A stretch of DNA of 40,438 bases from an uncultured Alcaligenaceae bacterium (GTDB lineage Bacteria; Pseudomonadota; Gammaproteobacteria; Burkholderiales; Burkholderiaceae_B), in NCBI GenBank assembly GCA_937995985.1, contig CALKIR010000048.1, positions 1-40,438 on the forward strand, read 5' to 3'. Of this stretch, positions 8,475-16,391 are shown piece after piece. A program made the position numbers and the translations under genes. The notes beneath the pieces were generated by a model. That model did no database searches. It worked only from the letters and a program-made list of their open reading frames with translations, and was not told where the DNA came from. Numbering within the stretch: the first letter of the stretch is position 1; each line of letters starts with the position of its first letter.

Positions 8475-9752
8475 CTAAGGACGCCGACGTTGTGTGGTAG
8501 GCAACAAATCGGGTAACACCTGTAATAAAATTTCGCGCTGCTCGCCCTGACTATTTTTTAATGTTGTTAAGGGGCCATGCAAAAACCGCTGAGTCAAACT
8601 ATGACTCAGCCATTCTAAAACCTCGGTGGGCTCATCGCCACGAGCCAGCATGCGTTGTGCACGACGTAAATCATGCTGAGCCACCTCCTCGGCGCGCTCC
8701 TGCACATCAACCAAGGTCGGCACCAACGCACGGTTTTCTAACCAACGCATAAAATGCTGCACCTGATTATCAATAATGCTCTCAGCCTGCAGCACCGCAG
8801 CCTGACGGGCATCGCTGGCCTTTTGCACAATACCCGCCAAATCATCGACCGAATATAAATATACGTCTGATAAACGCGCCACCTCAGGCTCAATATCCCG
8901 CGGCACAGCCAAATCCACCATCACTATGGGCCGATGACGTCGTGCTTTAATGGCGCGCTCAATCATACCCAAACCCAAAATAGGCAAAGTACTGGCTGTA
9001 GAGGACACCACCACGTCGTATTTTTCTATTTCACCTGGCAAATCGGCCAAACGCATCGTATTGGCATGAAACCGTGAGGCCAAGGCCTCCGCTCGCTCCC
9101 GCGTCCGATTAGCCACCACCATTTTCTTGGGCTTTTTAGTAGCAAAATGAGCCGCACACAGCTCAATCATTTCGCCGGCACCAATAAACAACACATTGGT
9201 ATGTGCTAACTCACCAAATACCCGCTCCGCTAACCGAACTGCCGCAGCAGCCATAGACACAGAATGGGCACCAATAGCGGTTTGAGTACGTACCGCCTTT
9301 GCCACTGAAAACGTTTGCTGAAACAACTGATGCAGCAACGTCCCTAAAGCCCCGGCCTCATCCGCAGCGCGCACGGCATCCTTCATCTGTCCAAGAATTT
9401 GGGGCTCACCCAACACCATAGAATCCAGTCCACTCGCTACCCGAAAGGCATGGCGCACGGCCTTATTATGCTCGTAGCGGTACAAATGTGGTGTTAAATC
9501 AGTGGCGCGTATCCGATTGAACTCGGCCATCCAATGGGGCAAATGCTCAACCACATGCGGCTCAGCAGCACAATAAATCTCAGTACGATTACAGGTTGAA
9601 AGAATGGCAGCCTCACTAACAGACGTGCCGAATGTAGCACGCAAAGCATCGAGCGCAGGGCGTACAACATTCATCGGAAAAGCCACACGCTCACGCACCT
9701 CAACAGGCGCTGAGACATGATTTAAACCAAAAGTGAGGACATCTACAGTCAT
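8475..9752 (-). CDS. hemA: Glutamyl-tRNA reductase HemA
   Basis: A 425-aa NADPH enzyme reducing Glu-tRNA(Glu) to glutamate-1-semialdehyde, the first committed step of C5 haem synthesis. The N-terminal catalytic domain has GLNHVSAPVEVRE and STCNRTEIY, with the nucleophilic Cys near residue 54. GLDSMVLGEPQILGQ follows, then VLFIGAGEMIELCA for NADPH and a C-terminal helical dimerisation domain. ATG 9752 is preferred to a start four codons upstream because it gives the usual short N-terminus. An intergenic palindrome with -10-like hexamers lies about 90 nt upstream. Confidence 0.95.
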   Translation of the reverse strand: MTVDVLTFGLNHVSAPVEVRERVAFPMNVVRPALDALRATFGTSVSEAAILSTCNRTEIYCAAEPHVVEHLPHWMAEFNRIRATDLTPHLYRYEHNKAVRHAFRVASGLDSMVLGEPQILGQMKDAVRAADEAGALGTLLHQLFQQTFSVAKAVRTQTAIGAHSVSMAAAAVRLAERVFGELAHTNVLFIGAGEMIELCAAHFATKKPKKMVVANRTRERAEALASRFHANTMRLADLPGEIEKYDVVVSSTASTLPILGLGMIERAIKARRHRPIVMVDLAVPRDIEPEVARLSDVYLYSVDDLAGIVQKASDARQAAVLQAESIIDNQVQHFMRWLENRALVPTLVDVQERAEEVAQHDLRRAQRMLARGDEPTEVLEWLSHSLTQRFLHGPLTTLKNSQGEQREILLQVLPDLLPTTQRRRP

Positions 9753-9842
9753 AAAGAGATACAAGAAAGAGCCGACAGGGTGTTACCGTGCCCCACCCTA
9801 AAAAATGCTGAAAAAGGATATGATTCAGCCTACACGTGCAAG

Positions 9843-9874
9843 CCGTATTATAATACGGGAGGCGTAAATATTAA
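9843..9874 (-). promoter_or_regulatory. Candidate hemA promoter with perfect 16-bp palindrome
   Basis: Positions 9843-9858 are a perfect palindrome, CCGTATTA / TAATACGG. It contains a consensus -10 hexamer TATAAT on both strands (minus at 9852-9847, plus at 9849-9854). On the minus strand a TTAATA at 9874-9869 lies 16 nt from the -10, a fair -35. This would drive hemA with a leader of about 90 nt. The symmetry over the -10 would suit a repressor, but no regulator can be named. Confidence 0.5.
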
Positions 9875-9994
9875 AATGCTCCTCCATTTAAATATCATTT
9901 GGGTTCTATGATTCATTTTTAAACAAAGTAACGGCATACGCAGCAAAAGAACAACGCCCTTTATGCAAAGGACTAGATTTTTATTAAAAATTTA

Positions 9995-10003
9995 TGCTAT
10001 AGT
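9995..10003 (+). promoter_or_regulatory. Extended -10 promoter of tRNA-Phe
   Basis: TGCTATAGT is an extended -10 element (TGn followed by TATAGT at 9998-10003), placed 14 nt before the mature tRNA 5' end. No good -35 hexamer is seen at the right distance, which is tolerable for extended -10 promoters. Confidence 0.5.
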
Positions 10004-10017
10004 TACGTTTTGGCCGT

Positions 10018-10093
10018 GGCCTTGTAGCTCAGTTGGTAGAGCAGAGGATTGAAAATCCTTGTGTCGGTGGTTCGATTCCGCCCAAGGCCACCA
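10018..10093 (+). tRNA. tRNA-Phe (GAA)
   Basis: A 76-nt cloverleaf. The acceptor stem GGCCTTG pairs with CAAGGCC, followed by discriminator A and an encoded CCA. The D-arm is GTAGCTCAGTTGGTAGAGC, the anticodon loop TTGAAAA gives anticodon GAA, and the T-loop is TTCGATT. It stands alone as a single-gene transcript with its own promoter and terminator. Confidence 0.97.
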
Positions 10094-10104
10094 CAAAATT
10101 CTCA

Positions 10105-10134
10105 AAAGCCCAATCTTCTGATTGGGCTTTTTTT
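10105..10134. terminator. Intrinsic terminator after tRNA-Phe, probably bidirectional
   Basis: A 10-bp perfect stem (AAAGCCCAAT / ATTGGGCTTT) with a 6-nt loop is followed by a run of Ts to 10134, 11 nt after the tRNA CCA. The A-run on the left arm would provide Us for the opposite strand, so it can also end the minus-strand thioesterase transcript, whose stop codon begins at the T-run. Confidence 0.88.
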
Positions 10135-10618
10135 ATTGCTTCATTTTGCGCGCATGATGCTTATTATCAATTTTCTTTCTGATTTCACGCCTAATTTTGC
10201 CCTCACGAAAACGCCGCTTTTCTTCATCCGTTTTAGGCTCTAAAGGGGGGACAGGAATCGGACGCTGATGCTCATCAACAGCCACCATCGTAAAAAAACA
10301 ACTATTTACATGCCGCACAATGCCCTTTTGAATGTTTTCAGCCACCACCTTAATGCCCACCTCCATTGAAGAAGTGCCGGTATAATTCACACTGGCCAAA
10401 AAGGTCACCAACTCACCAACATGAATAGGCTGTCTAAACGTTACCTGATCCACACTTAGCGTTACCACATAACTTTTGGCATAGCGGCTCGCACATGCAT
10501 ACGCCACCTGATCAAGCAACTTTAAAATAGTGCCCCCATGCACATTGCCTGAAAAATTAGCCGTATCCGGGGTCATCAACACAGTCATTGTTAATTGATT
10601 ATCCGGCACATTGAGCAT
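10133..10618 (-). CDS. Acyl-CoA thioesterase, YciA-like hotdog fold
   Basis: A 161-aa hotdog-fold thioesterase that hydrolyses acyl-CoA. Motifs: TANFSGNVHGGTILKLLDQVAY, holding the helix and conserved Gly-Gly of the BFIT/BACH/YciA branch, then VTLSVDQVTFRQPIHVGELV. The last 35 residues are strongly basic and charged (EEKRRFREGKIRREIRKK), an unusual tail. ATG 10618 is chosen over upstream starts because AAGGAAG lies just before it. It follows the methyltransferase gene by about 50 nt on the same strand. Confidence 0.87.
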   Translation of the reverse strand: MLNVPDNQLTMTVLMTPDTANFSGNVHGGTILKLLDQVAYACASRYAKSYVVTLSVDQVTFRQPIHVGELVTFLASVNYTGTSSMEVGIKVVAENIQKGIVRHVNSCFFTMVAVDEHQRPIPVPPLEPKTDEEKRRFREGKIRREIRKKIDNKHHARKMKQ

Positions 10619-10669
10619 AATTACTTCCTTTAAAATTAATACTACATCATCACAGCGCTGCAATAATCA

Positions 10670-12310
10670 TTACACATACAACGCATATTTTCTTAAATTA
10701 GCTACTAAATCATCTATGGCCTGCCGTGCTTGTTGCGGATTAAGTTGTGGATGGCGCGCACAAACAGCAGCCACAATCTGTTCCCACTCTAAACGATACT
10801 CTAAACCAGCAAGAATCAAACGCTGTAGCGCATCGTATTGAGCAGTGGAACTTTGAAACCATGCATTAAAATCACCAATAGCCAATTGCAAATCCTGTCG
10901 TGCATTAACTAAAGCATGCACTCCGGGAATTAACCCCTCATACAGATCCTGCAAACACTCGGGCAAATCTTCATAGCTCCGACTTAAATTGACCGGCACA
11001 GACAAATAAAAACGCTCAAAACGTGCTTGTAATTCAGATTGGGCCAGATCAGGATGCGCCTGTGCTGCAATGCGCAACAAATCACGCCCTGATACAGGAC
11101 GGGGCCAGCATTCATGCAAATATGATAACCACGTATGATGTACAGGATCATCAACCCGAAACGATTCTTGTTGCAAGTTCTGATAAAAACTCACTATAGG
11201 TTGATTATGCGCATCTTTGCTTTGTTGCTGCACCTCAAACCACCCAGCAAACTGCAACTCCTCTAAACGCTTTAGATCGATCTGTGGCCGTTGCTGCTCA
11301 ATAAATGAGCGATGTACAACTAAGCTTTTTCTAAACTGTCGACCTACAGCAAAATCTAAATATTGTTGGCGCGCCACCCCCTGCTGACTCGGTGCAAACC
11401 ACTCAAAATGTTGGGCAAACTGCTCACCATAACGTTGTGGACATTCATTACGCACCTCCACATCACCAACGTGATGGAGCCCATATTGGGCTAGGCGCTG
11501 CACAAAATCTTGCAAATAAATAGGTAAATTATGCAGCTCTAAATATTCATGGGCAATATAGTAATCATTTTCTGCTCCTGCAGGCACTGCCTGCGCCTGC
11601 TTGGCCAAAACCTCTTTTAAAGGATGGCTGTCTGCCAACCCATGCATAAAAAAAGTTAATAACTCACGGGCTCGGGCCACCTCATGAGCGCCCCCAAACT
11701 GTTGGCAATGAAATAACATTGCCTCACGAACGATCTCTTGTAATTTCCAGCCAGGATAGGTATTAAAACTAATATAAGCAGCCCCCTGTGGCTGCAAATG
11801 CTGCTGACATACCTGCAACAATGCCTGTTGTACCGACTCAGGAACCCAGCTCCAAACTCCATGTGCAATAATATAGTCAAACTGCCCCAGTGTTTTAGGC
11901 AACTGAGAAAAGCACCCTTTCAACAAACGGATATTTTTTAATCCTGCTCGTTGAATAACCTGTTGCCCAGCTGCTATCTGACGCTCTGAAATATCAACCC
12001 CGACCACCTCTGCATCAGGGTATAAACTAGCAATGGGAATACAATTTCCCCCTGCGGCACACCCGAGCTCTAAAATACGGGCCCGCGCAACAGGAGGCGT
12101 CCCTATCCCATATAAATGAGCAGCAGCACGAATATAAGCAGGCGCGCTCCAAGGAAATACATTGGAAAAATAAGGCTGCCGATTATAAGATTCAGCCAAA
12201 TCAGACAAACACTGAGTCTCTAATCTTTGCATCGCTAACTGATTTAATGCCCTTGAGTCTAATTCCTCTAAACAATACTCATACCCGCACAGGAAGCCTA
12301 CCATGCACAT
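10670..12310 (-). CDS. PKMT-like class I SAM methyltransferase with methyltransferase regulatory domain
   Basis: A protein of about 546 aa. After an N-terminal helical lead (YNRQPYFSNVFPWSAP) comes a Rossmann SAM domain: ILELGCAAGGN, VVGVDISERQI, and YIIAHGVWSWVP followed by ISFNTYPGWK. The middle region (HEYLELHNLPIYLQDFV) matches the methyltransferase regulatory domain known from Rickettsia PKMT enzymes, which methylate lysines of outer-membrane protein OmpB. A C-terminal winged-helix-like part follows. The substrate here is unknown. ATG 12310 has GGAG 8 nt upstream; ATG 12304 and ATG 12232 are alternatives. Its start overlaps that of divergent rfbC. Confidence 0.8.
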   Translation of the reverse strand: MCMVGFLCGYEYCLEELDSRALNQLAMQRLETQCLSDLAESYNRQPYFSNVFPWSAPAYIRAAAHLYGIGTPPVARARILELGCAAGGNCIPIASLYPDAEVVGVDISERQIAAGQQVIQRAGLKNIRLLKGCFSQLPKTLGQFDYIIAHGVWSWVPESVQQALLQVCQQHLQPQGAAYISFNTYPGWKLQEIVREAMLFHCQQFGGAHEVARARELLTFFMHGLADSHPLKEVLAKQAQAVPAGAENDYYIAHEYLELHNLPIYLQDFVQRLAQYGLHHVGDVEVRNECPQRYGEQFAQHFEWFAPSQQGVARQQYLDFAVGRQFRKSLVVHRSFIEQQRPQIDLKRLEELQFAGWFEVQQQSKDAHNQPIVSFYQNLQQESFRVDDPVHHTWLSYLHECWPRPVSGRDLLRIAAQAHPDLAQSELQARFERFYLSVPVNLSRSYEDLPECLQDLYEGLIPGVHALVNARQDLQLAIGDFNAWFQSSTAQYDALQRLILAGLEYRLEWEQIVAAVCARHPQLNPQQARQAIDDLVANLRKYALYV

Positions 12311-12863
12311 ACAAACCACTCCACTGCCCGGAGTATTACTACTCACCCCCACAGAACATCGGGATCACCGCGGGGGACTAATTGAGCAATACCACCACAA
12401 TCGCTATTACCAAGCAGGCATTACCCAACAATTTGTGCAATTTAATTTCTCTCACTCCAAAAAAAATGTGCTACGTGGCCTACACTTGCAAATGCATCGG
12501 CCACAAGGAAAACTAGTATTTGTCACACATGGCCAAATACTGGATGTAGTGGTAGACATCCATCCACACTCGGCCACTTTTAAACAATATTTTTGTGTGG
12601 TGCTTAGCGCCCAAAACCGCAAACAGCTCTGGATCCCCCCAGGTTATGCTCATGGTTTTTTAACCCTTAGTCATGAAGCCCATTGCCATTACTTATGTAC
12701 GGAACACTATGATCCGCACAGCCAGGCTGGGGTTTATTGGCAGGACCCCGAACTGGCCATCCCATGGCCTTGCCAGGATCCAATCCTCTCTGAGCAAGAC
12801 CAGCGCCAACCAACGCTACAAGAGTTTTTACACCAATACTACCCACAGGACTGCTCATCATGA
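12303..12863 (+). CDS. rfbC: dTDP-4-dehydrorhamnose 3,5-epimerase family protein
   Basis: A 186-aa cupin-fold epimerase of the RmlC family. It starts with the family N-terminus (TPLPGVLLLTP) and has HRDHRGGLIEQY, VLRGLHLQ with the catalytic His, DVVVDIH and WIPPGYAHGFLTLS, then a typical tail (VYWQDPELAIPWP). In dTDP-rhamnose synthesis it acts between RmlB and RmlD, but none of rmlA, rmlB or rmlD is in the window. It may therefore act on another nucleotide sugar or be an isolated copy. AGGAAG precedes the ATG. It overlaps the next gene by ATGA. Confidence 0.88.
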   Translation: MHIQTTPLPGVLLLTPTEHRDHRGGLIEQYHHNRYYQAGITQQFVQFNFSHSKKNVLRGLHLQMHRPQGKLVFVTHGQILDVVVDIHPHSATFKQYFCVVLSAQNRKQLWIPPGYAHGFLTLSHEAHCHYLCTEHYDPHSQAGVYWQDPELAIPWPCQDPILSEQDQRQPTLQEFLHQYYPQDCSS

Positions 12864-13471
12864 CCATGCACTTTTACGAACCTAAAAATGGCCATGGCTT
12901 GGCCCATGATCCCATGAATGCAATTATTGGCCCACGCGTCATTGGCTGGATTGGTACACGCAGCCAACAAGGCCAACTGAATTTAGCCCCATATAGCTTT
13001 TTTAATTTATTTAATTATCGCCCCCCAATTTTGGGGTTTTCTAGCATTGGCTATAAAGATACCGTCCGCAATGCTATTGAAACGGGCGAATTTAGCTGGA
13101 ACCTGGTTACCAAACCCTTAGCCACAGCGATGAACTTAAGCAGCACCAACCAGTCTGTTGATGAGTTTAAATTTGCTGGCCTTACCCCAGCTCCCAGTCA
13201 ATTAATACAAGCTCCTCGTGTTGCTGAAACCCCTGTAAGCTTTGAATGTAAAGTAACCCAACACCTACAACTGAGTAACCAATCAGGAACAGCGTTAGAG
13301 ACTTGGTTTGTTTTTGGGGAGGTGGTTGCAGTGTATATTGATCACCGCTGCTTAGAACAGGGCATTTATCAGACAGCCAAAGCCCAACCGATACTCAGGG
13401 CAGGTGGGCCTGGGGGCTATTTTTCTATCCACCCCGACCTTGCTTTCGAGATGCCTCGCCCCCAAGATTGA
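12860..13471 (+). CDS. Flavin reductase family protein (FMN-binding split barrel)
   Basis: A 203-aa flavin reductase-like protein (DIM6/NTAB type). The start is MHFYEPKNGHGLAHDPMNAI, followed by GPRVIGWIGT, LNLAPYSFFNLF and PPILGFSS, which form the FMN pocket. TVRNAIETGEFSWNLV follows. Members reduce FMN with NAD(P)H or simply bind FMN. It is translationally coupled to rfbC by an ATGA overlap, with AGGA upstream. Why a sugar epimerase and a flavin protein should be coupled is not evident. The gene is convergent with the downstream dehydrogenase. Confidence 0.85.
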   Translation: MTMHFYEPKNGHGLAHDPMNAIIGPRVIGWIGTRSQQGQLNLAPYSFFNLFNYRPPILGFSSIGYKDTVRNAIETGEFSWNLVTKPLATAMNLSSTNQSVDEFKFAGLTPAPSQLIQAPRVAETPVSFECKVTQHLQLSNQSGTALETWFVFGEVVAVYIDHRCLEQGIYQTAKAQPILRAGGPGGYFSIHPDLAFEMPRPQD

Positions 13472-13505
13472 CGTAACAACAGGCCACACCTAAGGAACAC
13501 GGGTC

Positions 13506-14582
13506 TTAAATCAGCTCAGCAATGGCTTTGCCAACCTCTGTGGTGCTCGCCTGCCCCGATAAATCAGGGGTACGCGGGCCACTGATCAAGCAGTGCTCAA
13601 TGGCTTGAATCATATCATCATGGGCCTGACGATACACCCCTTGACCGTTGCCTAAAAAATCAACCAACAGAGCTGCTGACCAAATCATGGCAATGGGATT
13701 GGCAATATTTTGACCAAAAATATCTGGAGCAGAACCATGAACCGGCTCAAATAATGATGGCCATTGACGGGTTGGATTAAGATTGGCTGAGGGCGCCACA
13801 CCAATAGTACCGGTACAAGCCGGCCCTAAATCAGACAAAATATCACCAAACAAATTAGTGGCCACTACTACATCAAAAAACTCGGGCTGCAATACAAAGC
13901 GCGCACTCATAATATCAATATGGTGCTTATCCCAACGCACTTCTGGGTACTCTTTAGCAATAGCCTCAAGACGCTCATCCCAATAAGGCATAGAAATTGC
14001 AATCCCATTAGACTTGGTGGCCGCACTCAAATGCTGCGCTGGACGTTTCTGAGCCATTTCAAAGGCAAAATGCAGGACACGGTCCACCCCGGTACGAGTA
14101 AATACGGACTCCTGAATGACCATCTCTCTGTCCGTGCCTTCAAAAATACGCCCCCCTAAGTTGGTATATTCCCCCTCAGTATTTTCACGTACCACAATAA
14201 AATCAATATCGCCGGGCTTTTTATTAGCTAAGGGACTCGGCACCCCTGGCAGCAGACGGACAGGGCGCAAATTAATGTACTGATCAAATTCACGGCGAAA
14301 CTTCAACAAAGACTGCCACAGAGAAATATGATCAGGCACCACCTCTGGCCAACCTACGGCGCCAAACAAAATTGCCTCACACCCCTCAAGCTGCTGTTGC
14401 CAATCATCAGGCATCATCTGCCCATGTTTTTGGTAATAATCTGCACATGCCCAATCAAAATGCTGTAACTCCAGCTGAATTCCATATTTAGAGCACGCTT
14501 TTTCCAGCACTCTTAGCCCTTCAGGCATAACCTCTTGACCAATACCATCTCCGGCCATCACTGCAATTTTGTGTGCCTGCAT
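13506..14582 (-). CDS. Tartrate / D-malate dehydrogenase family (TtuC/DmlA)
   Basis: A 358-aa NAD-dependent beta-decarboxylating dehydrogenase, related to 3-isopropylmalate dehydrogenase. Motifs: AVMAGDGIGQEV, YINLRPVRLLPG, VVRENTEGEYTNLGGR, the metal-binding NLFGDILSDLG and the NAD site EPVHGSAPDI. The ENTEGEYTNLGG loop fits the tartrate dehydrogenase/D-malate group better than LeuB or Icd. ATG 14582 has GGAG 6 nt upstream; an in-frame TTG four codons earlier lies over that Shine-Dalgarno and is rejected. A LysR-type regulator usually seen nearby is absent. Confidence 0.88.
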   Translation of the reverse strand: MQAHKIAVMAGDGIGQEVMPEGLRVLEKACSKYGIQLELQHFDWACADYYQKHGQMMPDDWQQQLEGCEAILFGAVGWPEVVPDHISLWQSLLKFRREFDQYINLRPVRLLPGVPSPLANKKPGDIDFIVVRENTEGEYTNLGGRIFEGTDREMVIQESVFTRTGVDRVLHFAFEMAQKRPAQHLSAATKSNGIAISMPYWDERLEAIAKEYPEVRWDKHHIDIMSARFVLQPEFFDVVVATNLFGDILSDLGPACTGTIGVAPSANLNPTRQWPSLFEPVHGSAPDIFGQNIANPIAMIWSAALLVDFLGNGQGVYRQAHDDMIQAIEHCLISGPRTPDLSGQASTTEVGKAIAELI

Positions 14583-14602
14583 AGTTTTCTCCAAGTTTTA
14601 CC

Positions 14603-14618
14603 CGTCATCTTAATGACG
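14603..14618. repeat. Short inverted repeat upstream of the tartrate/D-malate dehydrogenase gene
   Basis: CGTCAT and ATGACG form a perfect 6-bp inverted repeat with a 4-nt spacer, about 20 nt before the minus-strand start codon. It could be an operator half-site pair or a small 5'-UTR hairpin. Confidence 0.3.
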
Positions 14619-14721
14619 TGCTTAACAAAAAAAACAGGAGTCCTTGCCCGATATATTGGGCAGAAACCCTGCCAACAGCTAAAATAAACGAGATTTTAAC
14701 CTACCTACATCATTCTTCAGT

Positions 14722-14727
14722 GGAGGA
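14722..14727 (+). promoter_or_regulatory. Shine-Dalgarno that selects the TTG start of pgi
   Basis: GGAGGA lies 8 nt before TTG 14736, the ideal distance. The nearest in-frame ATG (14748) is 20 nt away, so the rare TTG start is favoured. Confidence 0.65.
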
Positions 14728-14735
14728 AGTCCACC

Positions 14736-16313
14736 TTGGCACATTCTATGACCCCTTTAGAGGCCCTTAAGGAATGGCAAGAATTTTGTCAACAAGCCCA
14801 ACAAGCCAAAGTCAACCCTAAGCGCCTGCGTTTACTTCCTGCCGCAAGCCTGACTGTTGATCTCAGTGGGCAACGCTATAGCACGAGCTTAGAAGCTGCT
14901 GCACATCGCCTCCTCAAAGCCCGTGATGTACTCCAATGGCAAAAACAGCTCCTTAGTGGCCAACCAGTCAACACTACGGAAAACCGCGCCGCTTGGCACA
15001 GCATGCTCCGCGCTCCTGCCCCCATTGCCGAAGTCGTCAAAGAACGAGAACGGATGAACGCATTTATTCGCCAGGCCGATGCCACTCGACGCTGGCGCCA
15101 TATTGTGCATATAGGCATTGGAGGAAGTGACTGGGGAGTACGGCTTACGGTGAACGCCTTTGGCTATACCAAACTATGGCGTTCTGTTCGTTTTGTTGCC
15201 AATATCGATGGCCACGCCATTGCCAGTGGCCTTGCTGGCCTCAACCCTCATGACACCCTAATTGTAGTGGCATCAAAATCATTTGCCACCGCTGAAACCT
15301 TACTCAATGCCCGACGCGCCATTGAATGGCTACAAGCTGCGGGCGTATCGGATCCCTATAGCCAAGCAGTGGCCATCACTGCTAATACCAAAGCAGCCCA
15401 AGACTTTGGCATCCCAAGCACGCAAATATTTAAACTTTGGGATTGGGTCGGAGGACGTTTTTCTATTTGGTCTGCCGTTAGCCTGACTACCGCTCTGGCT
15501 GTTAACAGCGATGTTATTGCCGGCATGCATGCTGGCGCAGCCGCCATGGATCAACATTTTGAAGAAGCCCCATGGGAAAATAATGCCCCCATACAAATGG
15601 CCTTAGCCGGCCTAATTAACCGCAGCATCCTGGGCTATGGCTCATTAAATATTGCCCCTTATGATTCACGCCTTAGTGATTTGGTGCCCTATCTACAACA
15701 ACTAGAGATGGAATCCCTAGGCAAATCTGTGGACCTAAATGGCCATGCAGTCACCGTTCCCACCGGGCCCGCAGTTTGGGGCATGCCAGGCACAGACGCC
15801 CAACATACCTTTTTCCAATGGTTACACCAAGGCAGTGATGGGGCTCCCGTAGATTTTATTGTGTGCCAACAGGCGGATCATCAATGGCCTGAACATCATC
15901 GCAGCTTATTAGCTAACTGTCTGGCACAACGAGAAGCCATGCTGGTTGGCAAAAACTATGACCAAGCCCTTGCTGAATGCTTGCGCCAGGGACATGATGC
16001 AGACACTGCAGCATGGCTGGCCAAGCACCGAGTTCATCAAGGCGGGCGCCCAAATACTTTGATTGTTTTACCCCGTCTATCCCCTTATACCCTAGGGGCT
16101 TTACTGGCACTCTATGAGCATAAAATCGCTGTGCAAGCCCGCATTTGGGGCATTAACCCATTTGACCAATGGGGGGTGGAATACGGCAAAACGCTCGCCT
16201 CAGACATCATCCAAGCGCTCAACAGCCCCACCTCTGAAAACACCCCGCACCATAGCGCCGATGCCTCTACCCAACACTGGATTAATACCTTTAAAAACAG
16301 TGCTCATAACTAA
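14736..16313 (+). CDS. pgi: Glucose-6-phosphate isomerase
   Basis: A 525-aa isomerase interconverting glucose-6-P and fructose-6-P. Family stretches: IGIGGSDWG, VVASKSFATAETLLN, WDWVGGRFSIWSAVSL (Arg241), EMESLGK, HHRSLLAN (ring-opening His near 388) and GVEYGK with the C-terminal Lys. The SKT of most enzymes is SKS here. In the segment WGMPGTDAQHTFFQ, residue 350 is Met where E. coli and rabbit enzymes have the catalytic-base Glu of WGEPGTNGQH, a notable change. The start is TTG, set by GGAGGA. The gene is monocistronic and convergent with glcF. Confidence 0.93.
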   Translation: MAHSMTPLEALKEWQEFCQQAQQAKVNPKRLRLLPAASLTVDLSGQRYSTSLEAAAHRLLKARDVLQWQKQLLSGQPVNTTENRAAWHSMLRAPAPIAEVVKERERMNAFIRQADATRRWRHIVHIGIGGSDWGVRLTVNAFGYTKLWRSVRFVANIDGHAIASGLAGLNPHDTLIVVASKSFATAETLLNARRAIEWLQAAGVSDPYSQAVAITANTKAAQDFGIPSTQIFKLWDWVGGRFSIWSAVSLTTALAVNSDVIAGMHAGAAAMDQHFEEAPWENNAPIQMALAGLINRSILGYGSLNIAPYDSRLSDLVPYLQQLEMESLGKSVDLNGHAVTVPTGPAVWGMPGTDAQHTFFQWLHQGSDGAPVDFIVCQQADHQWPEHHRSLLANCLAQREAMLVGKNYDQALAECLRQGHDADTAAWLAKHRVHQGGRPNTLIVLPRLSPYTLGALLALYEHKIAVQARIWGINPFDQWGVEYGKTLASDIIQALNSPTSENTPHHSADASTQHWINTFKNSAHN

Positions 16314-16348
16314 ACTGAGCTCATTCACACCTCTTGCCACAGCTCAAT

Positions 16349-16381
16349 GGTGCTGTACCGCTTGTTAAACGGTACAGCACC
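16349..16381. terminator. Perfect 12-bp hairpin between convergent pgi and glcF
   Basis: GGTGCTGTACCG and CGGTACAGCACC form a perfect 12-bp stem with a 9-nt loop. Its location between two convergent stop codons suits a bidirectional terminator, but no T-tract follows on either strand. Confidence 0.55.
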
Positions 16382-16391
16382 CAATCATTAA

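Noticed and set aside
10018..10093. tRNA-Phe as an attachment site for a mobile island holding the following accessory genes
   Set aside because: No integrase, no repeated tRNA 3' end and no composition break seen downstream.
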